NCBI GenBank assembly: GCA_963969395.1
Contig: OZ017802.1
Span: 19,127,410-19,191,409, forward strand
Length of the DNA: 64,000 nt
Direction of reading: 5' to 3'
Source: Pseudoscleropodium purum
Lineage: Eukaryota; Streptophyta; Bryopsida; Hypnales; Brachytheciaceae
Shown here: positions 1 through 12,314 of the stretch, in pieces
Numbering within the stretch: position 1 is the stretch's first letter
Layout of the letters: each line of letters begins with the position of its first letter
Position numbers and translations under genes: made by a program
Notes under the pieces: model-generated
Seen by the model: only the letters and a program-made list of their open reading frames with translations
What the model was told of the DNA's origin: nothing
The model's database searches: none

Positions 1-285
1 ATTTTTGTGAATATTTTTTAAGATTCTATTTTCTTACCATACAACTTTCTTATTTTTGAAAAAATAATTTTCCTAGAATTTCGGCATTTTCTTTCTAGAA
101 TTATTTTATGCTAAATTTGCTTCCAAACAATAGTCAATACAAAAGGACGGATGTTTCCATGCATAACTTAGAATTGCAAAAGTATAAAGCCCTCCCGTCC
201 ATCTAGAATACCCATATAGTAGTGTGCCCTAAAAGTGCCCATGCTTTAAAAGTGATTATGACACAGAGGCACATTTTTCTTTTTT

Positions 286-525
286 CAATGTGCCGATAGT
301 GTACATTTCAGGAGGTGGTTGCTTTTAGTACCACTGTATTTCAACTTCAAAAATTTGTAACTAATTCTACAAAGGTCCAAAAAATATGAAACAACTTGGG
401 CTAAATGCCACTTCGATTTTTCTTTCCCTGAAAATTTGCTGAAAATTGTTTCAAGGAGTTTAGCTTCACCCCAAAGGCAGTCAGCTCTTAAATGGTCACT
501 TTGTGAACAGATTACATTGAACGTG
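286..525 (+). repeat. Dispersed repeat family A, copy 1
   Basis: This stretch aligns by eye with about 22445-22655 and about 61578-61805. All three begin around 'atagtgtacatttcaggagg' or a close variant. They then share, in order, an 'acttcaaaa' block, 'cacaaagctcc'-like and 'aaatatgaaac' blocks, 'gatgccaattc', 'tttcaaagaaaatt' and 'tcttaaatggtc'. Divergence is roughly a quarter of positions, so the copies are old. There is no coding potential. Confidence 0.65.
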
Positions 526-793
526 ATCTACCTGAGCGTAAAAAGCTTTACACAGTTTGTAGAAATTAATTTAGTTGTCTTTTTCATTTCAATTTTGGTA
601 CAGCAATTGAAGGTACTGGCTAAAGCCATAAATTAAAAAGACATCCACATAGGATAGTTCTTCAGGTTGACTGAAAAATCCTTATTTTTTCTCAGTTGGT
701 TCTCTACAGTATAGACAGATTTTGAGATCACTCATTCACTTACAAGCATTTAAATTCCAGTTATCCTTGTCCCTTGATATACTGTAATTGGAA

Positions 794-840
794 TATGTAT
801 GTATGTATGTGTATGTGTGCATATGTGTATGTATATATAT
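794..840. repeat. TATG/TG-rich microsatellite
   Basis: An imperfect run of tatg, tgtg and tata units. It is simple-sequence DNA with no further content. Confidence 0.8.
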
Positions 841-870
841 TTTTTGAAATAAGTGAAACTAAATTTTATT

Positions 871-948
871 CACTAGATGAAATTTGCATTTGCCTCAACA
901 AACACATTAAATAGATTTTGTTGAGGCAAATGTAAATTTTTTCTAGTG
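871..948. mobile_element. CACTA-type micro-MITE with 3-bp target duplication
   Basis: A 78-bp foldback starts CACTAGATGAAATTTGC and ends with the inverted form ...TTTCTAGTG. Arms of about 33 bp pair through a core 'TTTGCCTCAACAAA' / 'TTTGTTGAGGCAAA' around a short loop. The trinucleotide ATT flanks it on both sides (868-870 and 949-951). Ends of CACTAG-type and a 3-bp target duplication are what CACTA/En-Spm transposases produce. A hairpin RNA gene is the alternative, but the flanking duplication favours a transposon. Confidence 0.65.
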
Positions 949-1412
949 ATTGCAAAGGTGGAAGATAAGACCACCATCTACAACTTGGAAGATATTATTC
1001 AATGTGTCATTTAGGGTAGAAGAAAACAATTCAATCATTTTCTTGGATCAATTGGATTTGATGTAGAAATTTAAATAAACATATGTTGTTTAAAGTGCAA
1101 TTTCACAAATTTATAATTTATTTTAGTGTACTTATACACATATCTATTGATGTTCACTTACTTTAACTACAGTTAATTTTCTTTTAACATAGTTAATTCA
1201 CATATGTTGAGAGCAATTTTTTTTTCTTCTGTAAACCACTACTAGAAAAATTTTCGTTCATTTCCTAAGAGTCTTCTGCAACGGAATGGCTAGTTGCATT
1301 GGTTTTCTTGCATAATTGGGCATTCTGGATTACTCATGCAACTTTAATTTCTCATCTTCAATTTCTCATCCTTCTACTCATGATTTACGTCAGGCAATGG
1401 TTACTTGTTGTC

Positions 1413-1488
1413 GAGCATTTTGGGAAATAACAACCCTCCTTGTTAGGCTCCACCCACCTCATCAGCCTATTATTTCCCAAAACACCCT
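1413..1488. repeat. Small palindrome
   Basis: An outer stem 'gcattttgggaaataa' pairs with 'ttatttcccaaaacac'. An inner stem 'taggct'/'agccta' encloses a C-rich loop. It is probably a decayed foldback element. Confidence 0.5.
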
Positions 1489-2704
1489 CTTCCTTGAGCA
1501 TTGTCCTATATATAATATATGTTTTTGTCTTTAATAGATTTTCTTTTAAGATATTAATGTATTTTGTGTTCACCTTTGACATTATTGAGGACTTTTTAAG
1601 GTAGAATTCTATAAAATAAGTAATACAAATATATCTCATGTAGAGTATTTCTGTAATTTGACTACTAATGTGCTCAAAATATTATATGATTTTATATGAA
1701 TTTGGAACATGGTGGCTAAATGACAGTTTGGGATGAAAAAATGGCATCAACAAAATACTTAGTTTGAAGGAGCTAGAAAAATTGATTCATAATCTATTCC
1801 ATCCCTTGAACTTTGTATTACAACATTTGCTTTTAAATCCTTTTTGACACAATAAAATACAAAAGGAAAAGTGCAAAGTGGATTTGAATTAGGTATGTAT
1901 GTTTTAAAGTTTATTTAAGAGAAAAAACAAATTAAAAGATTAGAGAAGGTGATGTTGAAAATGTAAATGTGCATCCTTTTCTTAGACTTATTCAACATTT
2001 TCTGTAATGAAAATATTGAAATTCATCTAATCATTCAACTTCTTAGAATAAGAACACCATAAATACTTTGAAACAAGCTCCAACTAGTATAATTGAAGTC
2101 AAGAATTGTAAAATCCACATATTTGGTATCATGCGTTGAGTACATGTACTTTAAATATAAAAATTCTCTTTTTTTAAGATTCTTATATGCTAGAGGTGCT
2201 CTTCGATTAATTACCAACTGTACGTTGTACAACTTCAGTTGGAGGGGGATTTGGAGGGGGTTCGTGGGGAGCAAGCTGTGGACACGGTATCTTACTCTGG
2301 GAATACCGGTAAAAAACAAACCAGGGTCCGATTGCCTGGGGCCGTATTGATACGGTTCCATTCTCTCCTGGTATCATGAGCTTCGGTTGTCTTTTGTAGG
2401 GTGGGGGTTTTCATTCGTTGGGAGGTGTATGGATGACTCCAGTTGGTTTTGGATGAGTAAGTGGTGCAGTTGTGTGGGATGAATTAATGGACAGGGCCGC
2501 TGGGGTCGATATATATACAGTGCCGGTAAATAGGATCGATGGGCTTTGGTTCCCTCGGGGAGTGGATTGGTGGCCACGAGGATTGACTCCTTCTTGTCCT
2601 GTGTTTAAATTAAAAATATATATAATTTTTTATTTTCCACCCATGATAAAATTGGGAATTCCTATTTGCAAATTGACCGAACCAATTGTATCCATACAAA
2701 GGAA

Positions 2705-3365
2705 TAAACAAATGTGAGCCAAAAACTCCACAAAGATTCATGCACTTCACAAAGGACTTAGAAAGGTGATAAGTGTACAATCCATTATTTATACAAATGT
2801 GACGTTCCTCCATAAGGATTGTCCTTCTTAGATGCGAAGTTTATTCAAGATCTTGTCACTTATTTATTGGTTTTGTTGAGCAAGGACAGAGGGTACCCAT
2901 GGATTTCAATTTCACAAGTGTCACTTCCTACAAAGATCCATTTACAAGTCGCACGAAGATGGAGCACCTATTTCTTTTCTTCTCCTAGCTCCCATTGCAA
3001 TATATCCTTGTGAAAATACAAAAGTATAAGCAAAATTGTACCAAAATCTAGGAAGAGATTCATGCATCAAAAGATTTATAAGGGTAGTGAATGTACCATC
3101 CATCACTTATATAGATGTGACACACTTCCATGATGATTGTCCTAGCCCCTTAGACTTGAAGTTTATTCAGGATCCTATCATTTGCTTACTTGTTGGTTTT
3201 GCCATGTCCAGGTAGAGAGTGTCTAATGATTTTCAATTATCCAATAAGATCTGTCACTTCCTACAAAGACCCATTCACACTGCAAGAAGATGGAGACCCT
3301 AATTCATTCCTTTCACTAACTCCCATTGCAACACATCCTTGCAATTCTACCATCTTTGCTTATTG
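2705..3365 (+). repeat. Tandem direct duplication, two units of about 310-320 bp
   Basis: Unit 1 (about 2705-3015) and unit 2 (about 3030-3360) share the same order of blocks: 'agattcatgcac/atc', 'aatccattatttata/catccatcacttata', 'gatgattgtcct', 'gaagtttattcaagatc', 'cttattggttttg', 'cacttcctacaaagac', 'agaagatggag', 'ctcccattgcaa' and 'acatccttg'. Similarity is about 75-80% by eye. Short frames run through both units, but I recognise no protein. Confidence 0.7.
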
Positions 3366-3399
3366 TAGTTTGGTAGCACTTGATTCAACATGAATGTTG

Positions 3400-4112
3400 A
3401 TTCACTTTTTTCATAAACAAAAATTTGAAATTAATTTTTTAGATTCGTATATATGTGGAAAGCTTCAATTCATTCTATTTTGATCAATGGGATGAAAGTT
3501 CTAAAGAGTTTTAATTTGTGGAAAGTTATGGATTCCCTACTCTAAAATAAACTTTGAAGTTAGTTTATTTAATTCAATTTTCAATGTTTTTTGAAAAAAA
3601 TAGAATCATCAAATATAGATTGTTTAATACAACATTATAAATATTGGGATTGGAATTCTTCAATTCCATAACTAAAATCTTAACAATTTAGTATTTTGAA
3701 TCATTCGCTATTTTTTCTTTCTACTTACTATTTTCTTCATGTATATTCTACAATTCCAAATTATTTGAATTTTTTCCAAGCATGTAGCCAAACTTGCCTT
3801 CATGAATGAATGCAGAGAAGCACCACTATGTTGAACATTTTTTCATAAAAATAAATGTGACCTTGTGAAGTGTAGTTGCCTTGTTTTTTTGTATGGCCCA
3901 AATTTTTTTTTGTCAATTGAAATGCTAATATCTTGCACTCTACACAATGGAAATTTCTGAAATTTTTTGTACATCTTCTCAAATTGGTGTAATTCAAGAT
4001 CCTATGGTTACATGTGTCCAAAAATGTTTGTTTTTTTCTTTCTAAAATTCGGTACTTGCACAAGAATGGCAATTTTTTTTTTAAAAACATAGTTAGGAAC
4101 TTCAAGGATTAA
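3400..4112 (+). mobile_element. Family B element, 5'-truncated copy
   Basis: This copy shares its block order with 24548-25481 and 51250-52030. The blocks are 'atatatgtggaaagctt', 'cattttgatcaatg', 'aaactttgaagt', 'attccataactaaa', 'acaatttagtattttgaatc', 'tgtacaattccaaat', 'gtgaccttgtgaagtgtag', 'ggtggaaatttctgaa' and 'aaaatttggtacttg'. It ends with 'cttcaaggattaa' (to 4112), a variant of the family terminus. No open frame survives. Confidence 0.7.
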
Positions 4113-5435
4113 TGAACCCAATAGGTGCAAAATACAACCTAAGATGAACAAGATCCAATACATACATGGTCCATTGAAAAATGGATGAAGTCTGCTATAG
4201 TGTATGTGATCCTACTTATAAAATTACAAAATCAATAAGGTAGGAGTCTCTTAAAGTGTGCATTCAAGGGCTGGTCCACCCTTTTCATGTGGTTTCTTAA
4301 ATGGGATTATTTTTAGCTCATTTTTTAGACAAAGAAATATAGATTATGATTGTAATCCAAGTCATTTTGTATTTTTTGGAGCATTTTTTTTTATTTACTT
4401 ATGAATTTTCAAACAAGTTGAGTAATAGGTCCTTATTTTTTACCCTAGCTTTTCCATAAACCATTCACTTGCAGCTTCTAAAGAGAAATGGGGAAAGCAA
4501 AGAGAATAAGTGTCTCTCATAATAAATTATATTTTTTTATTTATTGATCCATTCAATGATTGTAGAAGATTCATTTAAAGAACACCTCAAGTCCATTACA
4601 AGCAAGTCTAAGCTTATATGGGCAGTTCTAAACGACCCTTTCAACATTAGAGCCTCCTACGTTATGTGGTGCAATACAAGTGTCGCATATCAATTTTCAC
4701 AGCAGTAAGTTAAGTAAAATTTTGCAGTGAAACTAATTGTGTAGGTGACTCTAACTCCTCCTCCACCACCACCACCGGACAAACAAGTGCAAACAAGTGC
4801 AGTTTCTCTTTTCCGGGTCTCATCCTACAGTAGGTTTCCTACCAAGAATATATTTTCGCGCATCTATTTCTTGGCATTATCTAGCGTAAACCTGCTGTCA
4901 GTGATCGATGACAGATGTGCAAGCTCCTCATGAATGGAATGAGCAAGCTTGCACACTTAACTCACTCCAATCATTCACATTGTTGGTTCCTATGGAGCCT
5001 GGAGAGTTCGATCATCATCTTTCCGAAAGTCACAGTGGAAAAAAGGTAAGGTAAGGTAAGGTAAGGTAGTAGCATTCTAACTTAGCTTACATTACTTCTT
5101 CGAGCCTTCATGACTTCAGTCTGTCTGTCACCGACCAATTCAAAACTGTTTTTTTCGCAGCCTGAACTGAAAAAGCTCAAGTGTGATAGAAAGCTCCATT
5201 CACAGGAGTAAGAATATTCTAATAACTGTGTGTGTGTGTGTGTATATTTGTGTACTTGAAAGGCTGCTAGCATTCTACTGTACCTATCAAGTATGCTACA
5301 GTACTCGAGGCACACACTGCAGCACACACACCACACAAGGATAGTATGACGACTTATTAGACTGTCACCTACTGAGACCGAGATGGAATCAAACTCCTCT
5401 GAAAAATCAAGTACGTAAGCTTAGCAATGAAATTC
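4113..5435. other. Intergenic; pentanucleotide and TG microsatellites
   Basis: I find no gene. A GTAAG pentanucleotide is repeated about five times at 5045-5068, and a TG run lies at 5227-5243. A polyproline-coding patch near 4750 has no recognisable protein around it. Confidence 0.6.
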
Positions 5436-5439
5436 CGTG

Positions 5440-6090
5440 TCATTTGTGTCAAAAAAAACAAAAACAAAAACAAGTACATATGTGTGTATGTTAGTAGAAT
5501 ATTCTGAATACATGATAATTGAGCTGTTGAGTTAAGTAGCTGTCAAGTACCATGCTCCTCCTCCTTGTGAGGACAGTTGAATGTGTAACAAATTTGTAAT
5601 AAGAGCAAACACAAGATGGAGTCATGAACGAAACCAGTGGGTGGTGACCTGGTAATTAATTAATTAATCAGTCCTGGTGCCCACTTGTCATCAATTCTGT
5701 TTCACTTGTGTCAAAAAAATTTAAACAAAAAAATTCAAGTACATGTATGTGTATATATAGAGAGAGAGAGAGTTACAGTTAGTAGAATATTCTAAATACA
5801 TGATCATTAGCCTGTTAAGTAGCTATCAAGTACACAGTCCTGCACTCTTTGTGAGGACAGTTTTCTGGGTGTTTTTTTTGACACAAATGCCACAAAATTT
5901 AATTGCACAGTTTAAAATAGGAAGCAGCCACTTTGTGAGGACAGTTTGATTGTGTAACAAATTCATAAGAGCACACTGCCAAACACAAGACAGATTGGAG
6001 TCATGAACAAAACGGGTGGGTGGGAGGTGCCCGGCCGGGTAATTAATTAACTAATTAATCAGTCCAGGCGCAGACGTTGTCATCAATTGG
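5440..6090 (+). repeat. Tandem direct duplication with a 70-bp insertion
   Basis: Unit 1 is about 5440-5695 and unit 2 about 5700-6090. Both contain, in order, 'cacttgtgtcaaaaaaa', 'caagtacatatgtgt', 'gttagtagaatattct', 'aatacatgat', 'ttaagtagctatcaagtac', 'ttgtgaggacagtt', 'gtgtaacaaat', 'agagcaaacacaaga', 'ggagtcatgaac', 'ggtaattaattaa', 'taatcagtcc' and 'gtcatcaatt'. Unit 2 also carries about 70 extra bases between two copies of 'ctttgtgaggacagtt' (5848-5940 region). A GA microsatellite lies at 5759-5772. Confidence 0.75.
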
Positions 6091-8400
6091 GGGATCATGA
6101 GGAGATGGAGATGGTTAAGAAGAAGAAACAGACAGACAGTGCAACTTGACCGGACGGGACTGTCAATGATTGTTGGGTTTTGAGGCTTTCTAGGGCATAG
6201 TGCATACTGCATAATCGGGTCCGTCGGTCAGTCTGATACCATTGTACGTTGGCAACATTAGTGGATTGATTTTCATGAAAATGAAAAGTGGGCGAAGTGT
6301 TTTTTTTTTCTCTTTTTTGAAACAAATGAAACAAACAAAGTGGGCAAAGTTATACTTTCAATAGAATGTTACAACCCAAAATCATGAGCCTCATCTTGCC
6401 ACCCCAGATGCAACTGTCAGCCTCATGACTTCGGTTAGAATTAGTGAGTGCAGCCTTCAGTTTGTTTGCGTCGTCCTTGCACTCTGTCAGTTACATTGAA
6501 CGGTGGGTGGGAGCTTGCCTGTGGAAGCCACACATTGGGATTTATGTCTGTTTTAATTATTTGACCCCTAAAATGCCCCAAGGGTCCTCCTCTCCTCTTG
6601 GGAAGTGTACCCCTTGTGAGACAAATTGGGTTTGGGACAAGTCCCTGTCATCTCCGTATTTTGTCCTGATTTTTATGAATTTTTTTTTTGGAAGATAGAC
6701 ATTGATTTCCAAAAGCTTTGCATGGATGTAAGTTTCACTAGAATCGGACGTATGGTCCAAAAGTTATAAGTGTTTTAGTTCGAATTTTGTGAGGAGGGAG
6801 GTCAGAGTTTTTGTGAATTGCACTCTGACTTTGGGAGGAGGGCAGCACAGCTGGGGCAGTGAATAAGGGACCCCAAGTGGCTAATGATGAGAACTTTTTG
6901 AAAACATGTTCCCAATTATTTTGGAAAACTTATAGGAACATTGTCTTTGATTATGGGAACATAGAGAAACAAGGGGAACAAAAATTCTCAATGATGAGGA
7001 CTTGTGGGAACAAATGCAAGGAACATAGGGGACATTTTTGCAATGGTGCCCAAATGTATTAATTAGGAATTTGGTTGATCACATTGTGCTCCTAATTTCT
7101 ATAGAATTTGGAGATTAAATTTTTATTTTGGGGGGTATTTGTGAAGTAAAAAAATGTATTTTAGCATCCATTATTGGGATTCTTCTAATTTGAAATGATG
7201 AAGTGAAAGTTTTGTTCACAAAAGATCTAGTGTATTCTCATTTCTTCACACATCCATATGTTATAAAAAAATTTGGATATGTTCCACTTCTTTGTTACTT
7301 TCAAAATTTGGTGGAGATTTGTGCAATCTATTTTTCAATGTGGTAGATTCTTAAATTCAAAGTCCATAGTGCAATAATTCCCACGAGCAATGGTAAAAGC
7401 GAGCTAAAATTTTCAAGCGGGATCCAAAAAAATCTTTTTCTTCTCATTCCAATGCTAATATCTTACAATGCTTACGATCAAACTTGACAAATTGCCTACC
7501 AAGTGTTCATAGACAAGTTTAATGCAAGATCATGCGGTTCATTACTCAAAACATTCATTTTTTCCATTATTTTGGATCAATGCAATAGAAATGATAGTTT
7601 CTAGTGATTTTTAATGGAAAAAAGACCTTAGACATGAAAAATGTAAAATGTAGATTTAGAGCATTTTTGCAAAATAAATTGTGGCTTGAGAAGAATCTAA
7701 ATATGAGATCTTTGTTTTTGCAAGCTTTCATTTTCTTTCCATCTTTATATAAATTGATTTGAATCTTCCAAAAAAATAATTTAGTGATTGAGCTACTTTC
7801 GTTATTCCATAATAAACAATTTTTTCCCAATATACATAGATGCACTTCACATCTAATTTGTATTGTTTGTATAGTATATAAGGTTGAGGCACTAGTTGTT
7901 AACTACACCTAGTACTCAACCTATAGGGTGGGCTATTTCCAACTTTAGGTTAGAACTCAAGGTTGGAATGTGCTTTTTTCTACATTTTCAAGTTTGGGAC
8001 TAATAAGGTTATGATACATTATTTCAAAGTAGTATGCAAGAATGTATAAAGTAGTGAGTAGAAAAATAATCCTTAAATGATCAAAATCGGAAAACTTTAG
8101 ACATTAGCTATTGGTCAAGGGTACTGTTTGGCTCCCAAATTCATAGTAATTTCAATCTTGGGAATAAAATTTTGAAAATTTTGCAATCTCTATATTTCTT
8201 ATCTTCCTATATGGGAAAAATTACTACTACCTCATACTTGTATATGATCTACTCCAAAACTGCTTAAATGATCGACTATTGATGCCTCAATCTCAACCTT
8301 CTTAATTTCAAGTTTATCAACCCTTAAATTCCAAAGGAGGGATATAATGTACATTCTTGAAATACTTTGTGTGTTATCAACTAGAATTGGATGTTAGTTG
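6091..8400. other. Intergenic, no gene recognised
   Basis: This stretch contains weak family-B-like fragments (about 6700-6790 with 'gtccaaaagttataagtgttttagtt'-type wording, and about 7470-7500). A short G-rich stretch of 'gaacatag.gga' repeats lies at 6890-7040. No coding region or RNA gene is supported. Confidence 0.55.
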
Positions 8401-9047
8401 TTAACCCCTGAATGCCCAAGGTGTATTTTGAGCTTCTTGAAATTTGCTCTAAATTGAACAAAATACCAACATTTTGATAAATTGTATCAATTTTTTTGAA
8501 TTTTAACTAAATAAATTTAAACTACAAATTTCATAGGAAAAGAAAACACAATAATATCACTTATGGAGTGAAAGATTATAATGTTTGACCATAAGGGTGT
8601 TAAAACTGCAAAAGTGATGTGAAGTCTTTGAATCCCCTTTTCACAAGTTAAATAAAAAAAGTTGGTTACCAAGAAAATATGAGGTTAAAGGGCCTAAACA
8701 TGTATAACTCCAATCAATTTATAGTTTCTTAAAATCTACTCTATAGTTTTTTTAAATGAATTTTGAATGTGATTTTTTCTCTAAGATCTAGTGTGTTTGA
8801 GGCTCATTTCTAAGAGCTCCCAACACTATGGGAAGTCAAGATTGCAATGGGTCCCTTTACACAAAATCTCGAATAATAAAATCACTATCATTTATTTTTA
8901 AGATTAGATTTGGAGTGCTAAAATTAGACTTCAAAAATACCTTTCTAAAAATATAAAATGCTAAAAATAGCAACTTGGTTAGGCTTTATTTAACTTCAAA
9001 GTTTTGCAAACACCAGATTTTGGTGTCCTAGGCATTTAAGGGGGTAA
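8401..9047. mobile_element. TTAA-CCC ended element, 647 bp
   Basis: The left end reads ttaacccctgaatgccc. The right end, reverse-complemented, reads ttaccccccttaaatgcc-like (sequence ...ggcatttaagggggtaa). The ends are inverted, with the CCC(C)T and AATGCC blocks conserved. The interior has no open frame. It belongs to the same end-type as 14791-15581, 16084-16900 and 53390-54203. Confidence 0.55.
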
Positions 9048-10354
9048 TATATTGTACAAACATATTGTATTCCTAAGAGATCTTTAGAGTTAAGAATGTT
9101 AATGTAAGCCCTTGATTCATTCATAATTTATTTAGAGGAAGGCGTTTTTTTTTGTCTTTTTTTGTGAAACGTGTGCATTAAAGGGAAAGGAAGAACAAAT
9201 CAATCCGGTTCACACGGACGGTGCAGCTTGGGTGGGAGGCTGAGGGAAGGTGTTTTTCTTAACCCCTCATCACCCAAGGTCTTTTTGGGTTCAAAAGGGC
9301 ATAATTGCTTTTTAAGTGTTAGAAATCTAAATGTCACTAAGGTATAGAAATCTCAAATGTATAGTCTTGTAGTGAACGTGTTGTAAATGATGTGAATCTA
9401 ATAGAGTCATTTGACCGCATAGATTGTAAGATTAAAATGTTTTAGTGTTGAAAAAAGATGCTGAAATTTTCTTAGCAACACATTTGGAGGTGAAATTCAA
9501 TTTCTAAACCTACTCAAATGAAAAAAATTGAAACTATAAGGTGATTCAAAAACCAACATACAAACACATTGGTGAAAAAATATCATTCAATTGACTCAAT
9601 GTGTCCGCAAAATGGCTTTGAAATGCCATAAAATAGCAAGAAAAGTTGCAAAAAACATGTATGAGGTTGAACCCCCTTCTACTAAAATGCTTCTCAGTCA
9701 CTCATTACCTCTCAAATTGATATGAAATTTTAACTACGCGAACTAGACTAGTATGTGCAACTTTTCAAAAAAATGTATTAGAAATGAATACTATATGGAG
9801 AAGAAACAAGCCACCGAAGTTCAATGTAATCCAAAAATTTGGCGATTTTGAATTTTGAATTGCTCCCAAACATTCAAAGAAACTTGGATTGACATGAAAG
9901 TTTTATCACAATAACTAGATTGAAAGAGGAATATAATCCAACAAATTTTTATTGAAAACAAACATTAGATGAAGTAGCTATAAGCCCCAAACATTGCAAC
10001 CATCAAATGTAATTTGGTGAACTCAAATTGAACTTGAAAACTTCAATTGGCTTCTTTAAAATTGATTCATCTTGGATCAATTTGAAAATTTTACTACACA
10101 AACTAGAAGAGAGAGCACAAATTTTCCAACAAATTTTTATTGGATTTGGACATGAGATGCAAAAGTTACAACACTTTCAATTGGACACTAAACTATGTGA
10201 GAACACTTTAATTTGGTCCCCTTCAGCGACGAGGAGTTGATTTTGGTATCAGAAAATGCACACTAACTTACACAACATAGGTTCAGTTGTAGCTTGTCAT
10301 TGTATACTTTGACAATTCCAAGTTCCAGGTTCATAGTTCATACATACATACTTA
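9048..10354. other. Intergenic with a three-copy 170-180 bp tandem array
   Basis: A terminus-like 'ttaacccctcatcaccca' occurs at 9259. At about 9700-10240 three divergent units repeat. Each has 'ttga.atgaaa.tttta.ca.a..aactaga' followed by 'caacaaatttttatt', 'agatg' and 'aaatttggtga'-type wording. No gene is recognised. Confidence 0.5.
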
Positions 10355-10544
10355 GGGTCAGCTTCCATGTGGACTCAGGGTCAGTGAAGCCCATTGATCA
10401 ATGGTGGAACAGGAGTTTGGTTTTTTCTAAAGTCCCCCCCCCATTCTTCTTTTCTTTTTTGAAACAAATGAAACGGACTGGAGTCCTGATTCCACTGTTG
10501 ATTGGTGAGCTTCACTGCCCTTGACTCCACATGGAAGTCGGCCC
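10355..10544. mobile_element. Foldback element, about 61-bp arms
   Basis: The left arm begins gggtcagcttccatgtggac. The right arm ends tccacatggaagtcggccc, its inverse. Both arms contain 'cagtgaagc'/'gcttcactg' and 'atggtggaacaggag'/'cctgattccact'. A 65-bp loop holds a C-run and a T-rich segment. Arm identity is about 80%. The structure is that of a MITE, and I see no convincing target duplication. Confidence 0.65.
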
Positions 10545-12314
10545 TTTACGTACACTGATTGAAGTTTCCTATTGCTTTTTTGTGTACAGTATTCTATCAC
10601 AACTACTGTTGTAGTACGGTATATATGACACTGATATGTACAGGTGCAGCGTCCAGGACTTGTCAAGTGATTGACTAACGTATTATTAATAATAACTCCA
10701 TACTTGGACTTGCTCACCGACAAACGTAGACAACTACCCCCAAAACAACCCAACCCAATTGCTAACTTATCCTTACAGTGGACCCAAGTATTGAACTTGG
10801 TTCAATTTTATTGAAAACAAGAATTGTGGAAAATTCACAATTTCACATGGAGATTGAGTTTAGCACAAGATCAAGCTCTAGTGTTTAAGATTTATACTAC
10901 AAAATGACAATTTTATGAATTCATAGAATGGAACTATATTAATAGACTTGGTAAACTATTCTCACTGTTTTTTTCACAATGTGAAAAAAACTCTTTTGGA
11001 TTATTACTGCAATGGTGCAGGGAATTGAGAGGCATCATTTTATAGTCCCTCCCATATTCCACAATGGATTTATATGTTCCACTTCGACCAAATAAAATGA
11101 ATATTTTAAAAAGGAAAAAGATGAGTATACCAAAATATTTATGAAATTCAAACCAATTATTTCGGCGAGAGAGTCCATCTTAAGATGAGCTGGAACCTTG
11201 CTCACCCTAACATGGGAAAGTTTGCCTGAAACTCCTCATGTCCCTTGGATTTAGGCTGGCACTTGTTTAGGCCCACCAAGTTTTGGCTTGGCCTTTAGTA
11301 GGCTCTTCCTGCTAAAGCGATCTCAGTTCTCTCAGGTCTTTCATGTTATCTCTTACCGTTTAGTTTTTTTTTAAAAGAGGAAAAAAAATTTTAAATAGAT
11401 GTTCAAAGGCAGGTCAGGTGGCTTCAGTTCATGCCTGTGGAACCTGTGATGAATCTTTTCAGTCAGTTTGAAACTGCAAGTTAAGTTAAAACAAGCGCCC
11501 TGCTTGCCTGCATTGAGTACCTTAAGTTCAATGAAGCACAGTTTTGAAACGTTTTCTGTCCTTGCACAGAATTGCAATTAACGGCAGCCTACCCACAATC
11601 ATATGAGTTCCTTGCTTCAAAACCTTCCCTCTGCAATGAAATCACTTTCATTTGTTTAAAAAAAAAACCCCAAAAAAACCACTCTTCTCTTGCATGAAAG
11701 TTAAAGCAGGAGGTCTATGGATTGCTCATTTAAAAGCCTGAAACTGAATTTTGGGGAGGTGAAACATCTTGAAATGTTTTTCAATCAATTTTACTTGAAA
11801 GACAAGTGGAATATGCATCTAACCCAAGGCGATTCATGTTTTTTGAGCTTTGTAGAAATAGTTCTGAAATTTTGAAGTCAAAATGGCAGAGAGCTCTAAA
11901 ATCGCCCAACTTCCTCAAATGTACAGTGTTTGTACATTGTTGAAGGCTACAAAAAATCAATATGTACAAATAGTTTTATATTTGAAGAGGTAGGCGATTT
12001 TAGAGTTTGAGTGCTTTTCAAACCTCCTAACTTACATTGCTAGAAATGCACAACAAAAACAACAAAAATTCAACTGATTTTTATTATTTGGGACAATAGA
12101 ATGACCATTTTGTAACTTTTTGTGAAAATCAACAAAATGGCAAATTCTTTCTATTGATTTGAATAGTGCAATGACCAAATCAACAAGTTTTTATTGAATT
12201 TGAAATCTTTTAAGAATCTTTTAGGAATCTTTGGAATCTTTTTGGAATATTTGAGAATCTAAGTATAATGATTTAAAAAAAAAATTAATCATATAAAATT
12301 CAGTCTTTATTCAA
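10545..12314. other. Intergenic, no gene recognised
   Basis: AT-rich unique-looking DNA. An arm-like segment of the family A foldback (about 11885-12010, 'taaaatcgccca...ggcgatttta') forms a loose palindrome. No coding region is supported. Confidence 0.5.

Larger units (their letters stand above)
1..2700. other. Intergenic, AT-rich, repeat fragments
   Basis: I see no gene here. Short reading frames lack family motifs and consistent splice sites. The stretch contains a dispersed-repeat copy (about 286-525), a TATG/TG-rich microsatellite (about 794-840), a CACTA-type micro-MITE (871-948) and a small palindrome (1413-1488). A slightly GC-richer patch at 2220-2600 looks like decayed unique sequence, but I cannot assign it. 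Confidence 0.6.

Noticed and set aside
2220..2600. Coding exon in a GC-richer patch
   Set aside because: Frames on both strands are open for 65-108 codons, but none has a recognisable motif or consistent splice sites.
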